Source: Hymenobacter sp. 5317J-9
GTDB lineage: Bacteria > Bacteroidota > Bacteroidia > Cytophagales > Hymenobacteraceae
Assembly: GCF_022921075.1 (NCBI RefSeq)
Contig: NZ_CP095050.1
Location: 5,146,001-5,210,000 of the forward strand
DNA length: 64,000 nt
Reading direction: 5' to 3'
Part shown: positions 1-8,327 of the stretch, piece by piece
Position numbering within the stretch: position 1 is the first letter of the stretch
How the letters are laid out: every line of letters starts with the position of its first letter
Translations under genes and position numbers: made by a program
The notes under the pieces: model-generated
Database searches by the model: none
Seen by the model: only the letters and a program-made list of their open reading frames with translations
Told to the model about the DNA's origin: nothing

Positions 1-203
1 AGATTGCGGCTGAATTCCCATCTATGCCCGAAAGGGGACGCTTTCATCCCCGCCGCGTCCGTCAGCTTTCGGTAAATTGTCAGCATCCTGCGCCGGTCCA
101 GCGCGGGGCAAAAACACGAGTTGCGGCCGCCCGCGCCCCGGTTTGGCGGCGCCGGCGACTGCGCCGAGGCTCGGGTATTTTATCACTTCGCTACAACCAC
201 CAG

Positions 204-1238
204 ATGGCCAATCGCCGCGCCTCCATCACTGACCTGGCCAAGACGCTGGGGCTTTCTCCCTCCACCATTTCGCGGGCCCTGAGCGACCACGACGACGTGA
301 GCGAGGCCACCAAGGCCCGCGTGCGCCAGCTGGCCGAGGAGCTGCACTACCAGCCCAACCAGCTGGCCGCCGCCCTGCGCCGCGGCCGCAGCAACACGCT
401 GGGCGTACTGGTGCCGCACATCACGGGGCACTTTTTCCCGCAGGTGGTGCACGGCATCGCCACCGAAGCCGCCAAGCTGGGCTTCAACGTGATGATTTGC
501 CAAAGCAACGAAGACTCGCGCCAGGAGCAGAAAAACATCGACCTGCTGATGAACTCGCAGGTGGAAGGCATCCTCGTGTCATTGGCCAACACCACCCAGA
601 GCTTCGGCCACTTCGAGGCCGTGCGCCAGCAGAACATTCCGCTGGTGTTTTTCGACCGCGTGGTGGAAGATTTCAGCGGCAGCAACGTGAGCGCCGTCAT
701 GATTGACGACTACCAGGGCGCCTACCAGGTGGTGACGCACCTCATCGAGCAGGGCTGCACCCGCATTGCCCACTTCACCGGCCCGCTGCACCTCAACATT
801 CACAAAAACCGCCACCAGGGCTACCGCGACGCCCTGCAGGCCCACGGCCTGCCCATCGACGACGAGCTCATCATGTTCTGCGAGATGAGCCAGAAGGGCG
901 GCACCCAGGCCATGCGCCAGCTTCTGAAGCTGCCCCAGCGCCCCGACGCCGTGTTTTCGAGCAACGACCTGGCGGCCATCGGCGCCATTCAAGCGGTGAA
1001 AAGCGCCCGTCTGCGCGTGCCCAAAGACGTGGCCGTGGTGGGCTTCAGCAACGAGATGTTTACCATGCTCACCGAGCCCATGCTGAGCAGCGTGGACCAG
1101 CGCTGCGAGCAAATGGGCAAAACGGCGGTGCAGCTGCTGCAAAAGATGCTGAAAAGCGGCCCCAACCGCCAGGGCCCGCCCAAGCCCATCGTGCTCAAGC
1201 CCAAGCTGCTGGTGCGGGAGTCGTCGCAGAAACGGTAG
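204..1238 (+). CDS. LacI family transcriptional regulator
   Basis: 344 aa. Residues about 5-50 form a LacI-type helix-turn-helix (SITDLAKTLGLSPSTISRAL) with hinge helix, followed by a periplasmic-binding-protein-like effector domain (LGVLVPHITGHFF, VVGFSNEMF) to the end. ATG 204 is chosen because the open frame upstream to 24 encodes only basic low-complexity residues and LacI proteins begin a few residues before the HTH. In Bacteroidota such regulators usually control sugar-utilisation genes; its targets may lie left of the window or in the alpha-glucan module at 43-52 kb (inference). The 203 bases before it hold no gene that I recognise. A 33-bp-arm hairpin follows the stop. Confidence 0.93.
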   Translation: MANRRASITDLAKTLGLSPSTISRALSDHDDVSEATKARVRQLAEELHYQPNQLAAALRRGRSNTLGVLVPHITGHFFPQVVHGIATEAAKLGFNVMICQSNEDSRQEQKNIDLLMNSQVEGILVSLANTTQSFGHFEAVRQQNIPLVFFDRVVEDFSGSNVSAVMIDDYQGAYQVVTHLIEQGCTRIAHFTGPLHLNIHKNRHQGYRDALQAHGLPIDDELIMFCEMSQKGGTQAMRQLLKLPQRPDAVFSSNDLAAIGAIQAVKSARLRVPKDVAVVGFSNEMFTMLTEPMLSSVDQRCEQMGKTAVQLLQKMLKSGPNRQGPPKPIVLKPKLLVRESSQKR

Positions 1239-1254
1239 AAAGTCGTTGTTTTAT

Positions 1255-1343
1255 CTGTCATCCTGAGCGCAGCGAAGGACCTTCTCACGCCTGAACAAGT
1301 GGTTCTGTCTTGAGAAGGTCCTTCGCTGCGCTCAGGATGACAG
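1255..1343. repeat. Long palindromic intergenic repeat, family 1
   Basis: Arms 1255-1287 and 1311-1343 are perfect 33-base reverse complements around a 23-base loop. The arm begins CTGTCATCCTGAGCGCAGCG. Related elements lie at 17042-17132, 32947-33050 and 43081-43186, all intergenic. It sits just after the LacI stop and could end transcription, but it lacks a clear T run. Confidence 0.9.
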
Positions 1344-1425
1344 ACAGAGCCTTTTACTGCTCTCAGCCGTAGGAAGCCATTCGCCCCTTTCGCTTGTTGA
1401 AGAGGTAGAATTTTTGCTGCTTCCG

Positions 1426-3078
1426 ATGACGCCGACCACCGCCCCTGCCCCGCCCAAGGCCACCCTGCTTACGCCCTTCACCATTGCCATTTTCCGGGCC
1501 GTTTGGATTGCGGGCATGGTGTCGAACGTGGGCACCTGGATGCAGAACGTGGCCGGCGTGTGGCTCGTCACCACCCTCACCACCTCGGCCCTGCTGGTGG
1601 CCCTGATGCAGGCCGCCACCAGCCTGCCGGCCTTCCTGCTGAGCATGCCCGCCGGCGCCATGGCCGACATGGTGGACCGCCGCAAGCTGCTGCTGTTCAC
1701 GCAAGGATTCATGGCGGTGGTGGCCGCCATTCTGGGGGCACTCACGCTCACGGGTGGCATTTCGGCTTACGGCGTGCTGGGGTTCACGTTCCTGCTGGGC
1801 ATGGGCTCGGCCCTGAATTCGCCCATCTGGCAGGCCGTGACCACGGAACTGGTGCCGCGGCCCGTGCTGCCGTTCGCCATCACGCTCAACGGCGTGAGCA
1901 ACAACATTGCGCGGGCCATCGGGCCGGCCATTGGCGGGGTCATCATTGCGTATTACTCGGCGGGCTGGGTGTTTGTGCTGAATGGCATCTCGTTTCTGGG
2001 CACCTGGGCGGTGGTGTATTTCTGGAAGCGCGAGCCCACCGTGACCAGCGGCCCGGCCGAAAACTTTGTGGGGGCGCTGCGGGCGGGGCTGCGCTACGTG
2101 CAGTATTCGCCGGCCATTTATGGGGTGCTGGTGCGCACGTTTGCGTTTTCGTTTGGGGCGGCGGCCATGTGGGCGCTGGTATCGGTGGTCATTGCCCGCA
2201 AGCTGCACCTGAGCTCGGGGCACTACGGCGTGATGCTGTCGTGGCTGGGCGCGGGGGCCGTCACGGGGGCTTTTCTGATGGGCCGGGCCGGCTCGCGGCT
2301 CAATTTCAACCAGCGGGTGCTGCTGGGCGTGCTCATGTTCGGCGTCACCAACCTGGCGCTGGCGCTTGTGGAGCAGATTTATGTGCTGTATGCGGTGATG
2401 TTCCTGTCCGGCATTGCCTGGCTGATGGTGATGACGAGCTTCAGCACCACCGTGCAGCTGAACGTGCCCAAGTGGGTGCAGGCGCGCGTCATCAGCGTGT
2501 ACATGCTGGTGTTTCAGGCCGGCTTGTCGCTGGGCAGCCTGGTGTGGGGCGAACTGGCCGACCACCTCACGCTCCAAACTTCGCTGCTCATCGCGGCCGG
2601 CTGGATGGTGGCCAGCGCGCTGCTGGCCATTCCCTTCCCCATGCGCTCGGCCGAAGGCCTGAACCTAGACCCCGCCGAGCACTGGCCCGACCCCGAAACC
2701 GACGGCCATATCGACCCCGATGACGGCCCCGTGGTCATCATGATTGAATACCATGTGGAGCCCGCCGATTGGCCGGCCTTTCGCGCCGCCACCGAGCAGC
2801 TGACGCGCCTGCGCCTGCGCGACGGGGCCCTGCGCGCCGGCGTGTTTGCCGACGTGGCCCACCCCACGCGCCTCACCGAGTTTTATTACGTGGCCACCTG
2901 GGGCGAGCACCAGCGCCAGCACCACCGCTTCACCAAGGAAGACCAGGCCGTGGAAGCCCGGGTGCTGCAGTTTCACAGCGGCCCTGCCGCGCCGCGCGTG
3001 ACGCACTTTCTGGCCTTTCCCAACACGTCGAACGTGGAAATGGCCACCCCCATGCAAACGCTGGAAAGCCAGCGGTAA
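1426..3078 (+). CDS. MFS transporter, MFS_3 (EntS-like) family
   Basis: 550 aa inner-membrane transporter. About 12 hydrophobic segments fill residues 15-405, with the MFS loop motif GAMADMVDRRK after the second helix. From about residue 435 there is a soluble tail (MIEYHVEPADWPAFRAATEQ) resembling the ABM-like domain found at the C terminus of MFS_3 proteins. ATG 1426 is preferred over the TTG at 1414. MFS_3 members export siderophores or drugs; the substrate here cannot be read. It converges on the gene ending at 3096 with a 17-base gap. Confidence 0.88.
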   Translation: MTPTTAPAPPKATLLTPFTIAIFRAVWIAGMVSNVGTWMQNVAGVWLVTTLTTSALLVALMQAATSLPAFLLSMPAGAMADMVDRRKLLLFTQGFMAVVAAILGALTLTGGISAYGVLGFTFLLGMGSALNSPIWQAVTTELVPRPVLPFAITLNGVSNNIARAIGPAIGGVIIAYYSAGWVFVLNGISFLGTWAVVYFWKREPTVTSGPAENFVGALRAGLRYVQYSPAIYGVLVRTFAFSFGAAAMWALVSVVIARKLHLSSGHYGVMLSWLGAGAVTGAFLMGRAGSRLNFNQRVLLGVLMFGVTNLALALVEQIYVLYAVMFLSGIAWLMVMTSFSTTVQLNVPKWVQARVISVYMLVFQAGLSLGSLVWGELADHLTLQTSLLIAAGWMVASALLAIPFPMRSAEGLNLDPAEHWPDPETDGHIDPDDGPVVIMIEYHVEPADWPAFRAATEQLTRLRLRDGALRAGVFADVAHPTRLTEFYYVATWGEHQRQHHRFTKEDQAVEARVLQFHSGPAAPRVTHFLAFPNTSNVEMATPMQTLESQR

Positions 3079-3095
3079 GGAGCCGCCTGCTACTA

Positions 3096-3521
3096 CTATT
3101 CCCCTCGGCGCTTCTGGTCGAGCCAGGCGTTGGCGGCACCTTCGTCGATGAAGCGGGCGTACTGGAACGAGGCATTGGGCGAAGGCACTTTTTCGGCCAT
3201 GTGGAGGTCGGCTTCCACTTCGCGCAGGTGGTTGGGCAGCACCAGGAAGGCCACGTAGAGCGGGGCGCCCATTTCGCGCTGCACCTGCGGCAGAAAGGTG
3301 GTCACCACCCATTCGGGGCCGTTGAGGCGGCGGTCGGTGCGACGGCGGGCGTCCATCAGCCAGTGGCGGCACTGGTGCTCCTCGGCGGCGCGGCGCATGG
3401 TTTCGTAGCCCTCGCGCAGCTGCTCGTCATTAATGGAGCACAGCCAGCGGCCAATCAGCAGGCACGAATCGGGCCGGTAGGCAACGTGCAGAAAAGCCGT
3501 CGAGGCAAGGTCCTGATACAT
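3096..3521 (-). CDS. STAS/SpoIIAA-like small protein
   Basis: 141 aa, no signal peptide. The alternating strand/helix pattern (LLIGRWLCSI, then a helix ending in HWLMDARR, and the tail ARFIDEGAANAWL) resembles small SpoIIAA/STAS-like proteins common in Bacteroidota. Two distant relatives with a similar final F.D...A.AWL motif lie at 11078-11506 and 11549-11968. Function unknown; a role in sensing or partner binding is a guess from the fold. Confidence 0.7.
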   Translation of the reverse strand: MYQDLASTAFLHVAYRPDSCLLIGRWLCSINDEQLREGYETMRRAAEEHQCRHWLMDARRRTDRRLNGPEWVVTTFLPQVQREMGAPLYVAFLVLPNHLREVEADLHMAEKVPSPNASFQYARFIDEGAANAWLDQKRRGE

Positions 3522-3589
3522 GAAAAAAGCGACTCAGTTGGCGGCGGCAAGGGGCTCAAAGCTACGCATCTATTCCGGCTCGCAATCAG

Positions 3590-3964
3590 TCATTTGGGTG
3601 CGTGCACGCGCTCAAAATTATCGGTAGCCCCCGGGCCGGGGTTGCGTTCCCACAGCTGCTTCAGAAACTCCTGCTCGGCCAGCCACTGGCTCTGCCGGCT
3701 CAGCAGCCATTCTTCCGACGTCTGGTCTTCGGCCGTGAGCGGGGTGCGGTCGAGGGGCTTGAGGCGCTCGGCGGCGAAGGTGAGGCAGGCGCGAAAGTCT
3801 TCGGCTTCGAGCGCCGGGTGCGCGGCCAGTAGCTCGGCCTGGGTAGCGCCGCTGGCCAGCCACTCCAGCACCTGCCACACGGGGTAGCGCAGCCCGCGCA
3901 CGGTGGGCTGCCCGTTGCAAATGGACGGATGCGTGGTGATGCGTGGAAAAGCCGGGAATTTCAT
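3590..3964 (-). CDS. DUF433 domain protein (orphan antitoxin-like)
   Basis: 124 aa. Residues 8-60 (ITTHPSICNGQPTVRGLRYP) are a clear DUF433 domain, a small winged-helix-like fold usually found as the antitoxin of a DUF5615 PIN-like toxin. A charged 50-residue extension follows (LKPLDRTPLTAEDQTSEEWL). No DUF5615 gene is adjacent, unlike the second DUF433 at 23970-24215, so this copy is an orphan. ATG 3964 is chosen because the frame upstream to 4087 lacks the domain and overlaps the next gene. Confidence 0.85.
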   Translation of the reverse strand: MKFPAFPRITTHPSICNGQPTVRGLRYPVWQVLEWLASGATQAELLAAHPALEAEDFRACLTFAAERLKPLDRTPLTAEDQTSEEWLLSRQSQWLAEQEFLKQLWERNPGPGATDNFERVHAPK

Positions 3965-4001
3965 GCCTCCAATGTACGAAGCCGGCTTTTTTTTATCACC
4001 A

Positions 4002-4637
4002 TCAGAGCAGCTCCTGCAGGTCGGCCAGCTGGTGGATGCGCGTGGGCGCCTCCGCCTCACTAAGCTGCCCGAAGCCGTAGGTGGCAAAGATGAACGGCAC
4101 GCCCGCGCCCTGGCTGGCGGCGAGGTCGCCGGGGGTGTCGCCCACGTACACGGGCGCTTGCAGGCCGTAGTCGGCCACCACTTCCCGAATGTTCTCGGCC
4201 TTGGAAAGCAGCTTGGTGCCGTAGCACTGGTGGCCCTCGAAGAACTCGCCCAGCCCGCTGTGTTTGAAAAACGCCTCCACGTAGCCCAGTTGGCAGTTGC
4301 TGACGATGAACAGCCGGTAGCCCCGGCCGCGCAGGTAGCGCAGGGTTTCGGCCAGACCGGGGTAGGGCGCGCCGCCGTGGTCGACGGCCGCAGCCAGTTC
4401 GTGGCGGGCGCAAAGGGCGCGGTATTCGTCGAGCTTGTCGGCGGGCAGTTTAGGAAAAAGCCGCTCGTACACCACGGTGTAGGGCTGACCAGTCACGGCC
4501 TGCACCTGGGCCAGCGTCACGTCGTTTTCGATGTAGTCGACGCTGCTGCTGGCTGCTTGAAAAGCCCGCGTAATGGCTTCGGAGGCGTTCCACAGGGTGC
4601 CGTCGAGGTCGAAAATGACGCTATCGAATCGGGTCAT
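4002..4637 (-). CDS. HAD-superfamily phosphatase (phosphoglycolate phosphatase-like)
   Basis: 211 aa cytosolic HAD hydrolase. Motif I FDLDGTLW carries the nucleophile Asp10 and general acid Asp12; motif II is IVSNCQ and motif IV is VGDTPGDLAAS. A helical cap of about 65 residues follows motif I, as in phosphoglycolate or beta-phosphoglucomutase-type enzymes. The substrate is not determinable. The start codon abuts the GTGAGCAGT tandem repeat at 4641-4874. Confidence 0.9.
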   Translation of the reverse strand: MTRFDSVIFDLDGTLWNASEAITRAFQAASSSVDYIENDVTLAQVQAVTGQPYTVVYERLFPKLPADKLDEYRALCARHELAAAVDHGGAPYPGLAETLRYLRGRGYRLFIVSNCQLGYVEAFFKHSGLGEFFEGHQCYGTKLLSKAENIREVVADYGLQAPVYVGDTPGDLAASQGAGVPFIFATYGFGQLSEAEAPTRIHQLADLQELL

Positions 4638-4640
4638 AGA

Positions 4641-4874
4641 ATCAGTGAGCAGTTATCAGTGAGCAGTTATCAGTGAGCAGTTATCAGTGAGCAGTTATCA
4701 GTGAGCAGTGAGCAGTTATCAGTGAGCAGTGAGCAGTGAGCAGTTATCAGTGAGCAGTTATCAGTGAGCAGTTATCAGTGAGCAGTGAGCAGTGAGCAGT
4801 GAGCAGTGAGCAGTCGGCAATTAGAAGCTTGCTGAACGAAGCTGTTCACTGCTCACTGATAACTGTTAACTGCA
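4641..4874. repeat. GTGAGCAGT(TATCA) tandem array with inverted tail
   Basis: From 4641 to about 4815 the units GTGAGCAGTTATCA and GTGAGCA are repeated head to tail. At 4843-4872 the reverse complement (CTGCTCACTGATAACTG) appears, making a large hairpin. It fills the whole gap between the HAD start and the creatininase stop. Shorter relatives lie at 32909-32945 and 56737-56809. Array length is probably variable between strains (inference). Confidence 0.92.
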
Positions 4875-4875
4875 A

Positions 4876-5643
4876 TTATTCATACAAATCCTGCGGGTCG
4901 GCGGCGGCCAGCTCTACAAGGAACTGGCCGATGTTGGTGGTCACGGCTTCGAGGAAAGCCTGGCCTTTTTCGGCGGTGGCGGCGGCGGGGTTGCCCACGC
5001 CGGTGTCGGCGCTCACCTTGCTCCACTCGCGCTGGGCCCAGGCCCAACCCTGGCGCAGGGCCGCAACGCGGAACTCCTTGGAAGCACCATCGCCGGCTTC
5101 GGCCAAGGGGCGCACCAGCTCGGGCGCGATGTGCTGCATCACGCTGGTTTCCAGCTCGTCGGCATGGTCGCCGGGCGCCGAAAAGTACCGGTTACGGTCG
5201 GCGGCTTTAAACCAGTTGAGCGTGCTCAGGAACACCGTCGGGAATTCGGCCTGCAACTCGCGCAGGATTTGGCGGAAGTCGTTGCCGCCGTGCCCGTTCA
5301 GAATGACCAGCTTGGGGATGCCCTGGCGGGCCAGCACCTGCACCACGTCGCGCAGCAGCGCCAGCTGGGTGCTGGGGCTCATGTTGATGTCGAGGGTAAT
5401 GTCGAGTTGGCCGGTGTTGACGCCAAAGGGCACGCAGGGCAGCACCACTACTTTGGCGCCCTGCTCCCAGGCTTTGCGCGCGGCCTCGGCCGCCACGTAG
5501 TCAGACTGGTAATTGTCGGTGGCGTAGGGCAGGTGGTAGTTGTGCGCCTCGGTGGCGCCCCAGGGCAACACCACTACCTGGTAGGCGTTTTCCTGCACGG
5601 TTTTCCAGGTGGTTTCGGCGAGGATGTAGGGACGGGCTGACAT
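4876..5643 (-). CDS. Creatininase family amidohydrolase
   Basis: 255 aa. The family metal site is visible: LPWGATEAHNYHLPY (Glu32, His37) near the N terminus, then VILNGHGGND and a late acidic HADELETS segment. Members hydrolyse cyclic or linear amides such as creatinine or formylated flavin/cofactor precursors; the substrate here is unknown. ATG 5643 (MSARPYILAETTW) is preferred over the upstream frame to 5673. It lies between a tandem repeat and the M48 protease gene. Confidence 0.9.
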   Translation of the reverse strand: MSARPYILAETTWKTVQENAYQVVVLPWGATEAHNYHLPYATDNYQSDYVAAEAARKAWEQGAKVVVLPCVPFGVNTGQLDITLDINMSPSTQLALLRDVVQVLARQGIPKLVILNGHGGNDFRQILRELQAEFPTVFLSTLNWFKAADRNRYFSAPGDHADELETSVMQHIAPELVRPLAEAGDGASKEFRVAALRQGWAWAQREWSKVSADTGVGNPAAATAEKGQAFLEAVTTNIGQFLVELAAADPQDLYE

Positions 5644-5715
5644 GGTTTTGCAGGCTTGTAGTGAGCAGTACACAGCCCCGACCTGACGGCAAGGCGCCGC
5701 AAGTTCGCCCGAATT

Positions 5716-6978
5716 CTACTTTTCGCCCAGGTGCTCGGCCTTCCAGCGCATGGCGGTGTGCACGCGGGTGTGGCCGCTGGGGTGGTCGAAAAACAGCGCT
5801 TCTTCCAGCGGCCCGGGGTTAATCTTGCGGTATTCCGAAAGCTTCATGGCGATGGTGGCAAAGCCGTCGGGCTGGCGGGCGGCGTTCAGGCCAAACATGT
5901 CGGCCTCCTGTTCCTGCGTGCGAATGATGGTGTTGAACACCGGCGTGGCCAGGAAGCTGAGCACGGCCAGCAGCGTCACCGCCAGCGGCAGGCCGCCCAC
6001 GTCGGCGCGGTCGGCCACGCCCCAGCGCGCGCCGAAGCGCGCCACCAGCCGCTCAAACGCCCAGTCGAGCGCCCACAGCCCCAGCCCAATGAGCACAATG
6101 AATAACACCAGCATTTTCTGAATGTGGTTCAGCACGTAGTGGCCCAGCTCGTGGCCCATCACGGCCTGTACTTCCTGCGGCGTGCTGCGGCGCAGCAGGT
6201 TGTCGTTGAGCGACACCCGAATGGTGCTCCCTATGCCGCTCACGTTGGCGCTGATGCGCTTGCTCTGCCGGGAAGCGTCCACGAGGTACACGTTGTCGGC
6301 GGGAACGCCGTTGGCCCGGGCCATGCTCAGGATGGCCGCACGCACCGGGCTGGCGGGCAGCGGCGTGTATTTGTTGAACAGCGGGCTGATGAAGACCGGG
6401 CCCAGGAAGATGCCAATCACCAGAAACACGCCCACAATGCCCGTGCCCCACACCCACCAGCGGTTGCCCGCACGCCGAACGGCCGCGTACAAGGCCAGAA
6501 TCAGCAGGCTGCCGAATACCACGTTCAGGGCTAGGCCCGTGAGGTCTTCACTTAGCCACGCACCAAAGCTTTGGTTGGAAAGCCCGTACTGATGTTCGCG
6601 GAAGTAGCCTTCATATACCGTTAGGGGAAAGCTCAGTACCCAAGCCAGCAGCAGATAGAGCGCCGCGTAGGCCAGCGTGCGCAGGAAGCGCCGCGGCAGC
6701 CGCTCCGTCAGGGCCTTGATGCGGCGCGATAGCCCCAGGCCCAGAAACACGGCCGCAATGCCCACGGCATACAGCATGTTAATCAGCAGCAACCAGTAGC
6801 CGCCCTCGAAATAAGCATCGGAACTAGCTTTCTGGGCCGGCGTGAGGGTGTTGAGGTAGGCTTGGGTGGCGGCTTCCACATTGAAGGCCGGCTGAGCGGT
6901 GGCCGGCGCCTGGGCCTGCGCCAATCCGGCCGTGGCCAGCAATAGGAAAACCAACAGAAACTTTAGAAGTGCTGACAT
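5716..6978 (-). CDS. M48 family metalloprotease (Ste24/CAAX protease-like)
   Basis: 420 aa integral membrane zinc protease. An N-terminal signal-like helix is followed by several transmembrane segments, and the motif MGHELGHYVLNH gives zinc ligands His276 and His280 with catalytic Glu277. The late EQEADMFGLN segment supplies the third ligand Glu. Length and layout match the CAAX prenyl protease 1/Ste24 branch rather than HtpX. In bacteria the family serves membrane protein quality control. ATG 6978 begins the hydrophobic helix; upstream residues to 7026 are not convincing. Confidence 0.92.
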   Translation of the reverse strand: MSALLKFLLVFLLLATAGLAQAQAPATAQPAFNVEAATQAYLNTLTPAQKASSDAYFEGGYWLLLINMLYAVGIAAVFLGLGLSRRIKALTERLPRRFLRTLAYAALYLLLAWVLSFPLTVYEGYFREHQYGLSNQSFGAWLSEDLTGLALNVVFGSLLILALYAAVRRAGNRWWVWGTGIVGVFLVIGIFLGPVFISPLFNKYTPLPASPVRAAILSMARANGVPADNVYLVDASRQSKRISANVSGIGSTIRVSLNDNLLRRSTPQEVQAVMGHELGHYVLNHIQKMLVLFIVLIGLGLWALDWAFERLVARFGARWGVADRADVGGLPLAVTLLAVLSFLATPVFNTIIRTQEQEADMFGLNAARQPDGFATIAMKLSEYRKINPGPLEEALFFDHPSGHTRVHTAMRWKAEHLGEK

Positions 6979-7079
6979 ACAGAACTGAGCAGAAAGAGGT
7001 GAGCACCACAGCGGTGCGGCGCGCAAGCTACTCTATTCCACCCAGCGGGCCAACCCATGACAGACAATACCGAACGGGG

Positions 7080-7188
7080 TAGAGACGCAATATTTTGCGT
7101 CTCGGCGTCGAACGTCTTGCATGGCACGGCGTGATGCCAACGACACCCGAACGGCGCGGACGACGAGACGCAAGATATTGCGTCTCTA
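7080..7188. repeat. GAGACGCAA double palindrome
   Basis: Two copies of a self-complementary 24-mer (TAGAGACGCAATATTTTGCG onward at 7080-7103; GAGACGCAAGATATTGCGTC onward at 7165-7188) are also inverted relative to each other, about 60 bases apart. The element fills most of the gap between the GNAT gene and the M48 protease gene. It is unrelated to the other repeat families here. Confidence 0.85.
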
Positions 7189-7201
7189 CACCAATCAAAT
7201 C

Positions 7202-7753
7202 CTACAAACTCCCCGGCCGCTCCAGCAGCACGATGGGCTGCTCGTGGTAGGTAGTGCGGGCGTATTCGCGGTAGCCAAACTTATGCGCCAGGCGCAGCGA
7301 GGGTTCGTTTTCGGGGTGAATGATGCACACGGTGCGCACCGGCCCGAAGTGCTGCCGGCCCCAAGCCAGGGCCGCCTCCACGCCCTCGGTGGCGTAGCCC
7401 AGGCCGTGCACGGCAGGGTCGAGCACCCAGCCGATTTCCGGGGCTTCGCCCAGGGGTGGGTCGAGGGCGCGCTTGAGGCTGAGGAAGCCAATGGCGCCCA
7501 CGAAGCGGCCGCTGGCCTTTTCCTCCACCGCCCAGAAGCCATAGCCCATGATGGCCCAGTGGCCGGCGCTGCGCAGCAGCAGCTTCCACACTTCCTCGGC
7601 GGGCATGGGCTCGGGCGTGAAGTAGCGGTGGTAGGCCGGCAGCCGGCTTATGGCAAACCAGCCGTCGAAGTCGTCGGCGCGGAAGCCGCGCAGGCGCAGG
7701 CGGTTGGTTTCGAGCACCGGCACGGCCGAGAAGGCAGCAGAATTTTCAGACAT
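7202..7753 (-). CDS. GNAT family N-acetyltransferase (RimJ/RimL-like)
   Basis: 183 aa. It begins with VLETNRLRLRGFRADDFDGW, the signature opening of the Acetyltransf_3 (RimJ/RimL-type) subgroup. The acetyl-CoA region is YATEGVEAALAWG, and ENEPSLRLAHKFGY forms the final motif. ATG 7753 gives a normal family length; the frame upstream to 7969 overlaps the VOC gene and is arginine/alanine-rich noise. The acceptor substrate is unknown. Confidence 0.9.
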   Translation of the reverse strand: MSENSAAFSAVPVLETNRLRLRGFRADDFDGWFAISRLPAYHRYFTPEPMPAEEVWKLLLRSAGHWAIMGYGFWAVEEKASGRFVGAIGFLSLKRALDPPLGEAPEIGWVLDPAVHGLGYATEGVEAALAWGRQHFGPVRTVCIIHPENEPSLRLAHKFGYREYARTTYHEQPIVLLERPGSL

Positions 7754-7797
7754 GGGGGAAGGACTTGACTGGCCCAAAAAATGGTGCACCCGGCTGC

Positions 7798-8160
7798 TTA
7801 GGCCGGCAGCGCGAAATGCGGGTTCTGAATGACGCCCAATAGGTTGCCAAAGGGGTCGAGCACAGAGCCGAGCAGAACGCCGCCGCCCACATCCTGCACG
7901 GCCTCGCCGGGCTGCGCGCCCAGGCTCAGCAGGCGCTCGTAGGCCGCCGCGGCATCGGGCACGCCCCAATAGGCGGTGGGGCCGGCCGGGCCAGCCGCCT
8001 TGCCGTCCGGCACAAAGCCCAACTCGTAGCCGCCCACGTTGAAGCCCACATAAAAAGGCTCGTTGAAATAGGGCTCCTGCTCCAGCGCCCGGCTATACCA
8101 AGCCGTGGCTTCAGCCAAATCTCCCACCGGATACACCACCGTGCGCAACCCCTGAAACAT
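7798..8160 (-). CDS. VOC family (glyoxalase/bleomycin-resistance fold) protein
   Basis: 120 aa with the two beta-alpha-beta-beta-beta modules of the vicinal oxygen chelate fold (LRTVVYPVGDLAEATAWYSR opens module 1; the tail VLDPFGNLLGVIQNPHF closes module 2). Such proteins bind small ligands or act as metal-dependent isomerases or dioxygenases; neither can be chosen here. It lies 44 bases upstream of the GNAT gene on the same strand, possibly in one transcript. Confidence 0.88.
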   Translation of the reverse strand: MFQGLRTVVYPVGDLAEATAWYSRALEQEPYFNEPFYVGFNVGGYELGFVPDGKAAGPAGPTAYWGVPDAAAAYERLLSLGAQPGEAVQDVGGGVLLGSVLDPFGNLLGVIQNPHFALPA

Positions 8161-8260
8161 CGCAGAAAAAGTAAAGCGTGAATAATTGCCGAAAGGTATA
8201 GCGCTTTACCGATTTACCCGGCGGCTTCACTTCTGACTGGAGCACACTGCTTGCGCCTAC

Positions 8261-8295
8261 AAAAAAGCCCCGATGCGCAATGCATCGGGGCTTTT
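8261..8295 (-). terminator. Rho-independent terminator
   Basis: Perfect stem (AGCCCCGATGC / GCATCGGGGCT) with A and T runs on both sides, 33 bases after the TPM gene stop on the minus strand. Confidence 0.85.
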
Positions 8296-8327
8296 AAGTG
8301 GCCTACTTGCTAGTGAGTTCGGCAGCG

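Noticed and set aside
24..203. Upstream extension of the LacI gene
   Set aside because: The added residues are basic low complexity; the HTH starts within a few codons of ATG 204.
1363..2577. Minus-strand 404-codon open frame
   Set aside because: Antisense shadow of the MFS gene; composition is His/Gly/Arg-rich and no family is visible.
4641..4815. Possible CRISPR array from the regular repeats
   Set aside because: Units are 7-14 bases with no unique spacers and no cas genes nearby; it is a simple tandem repeat.
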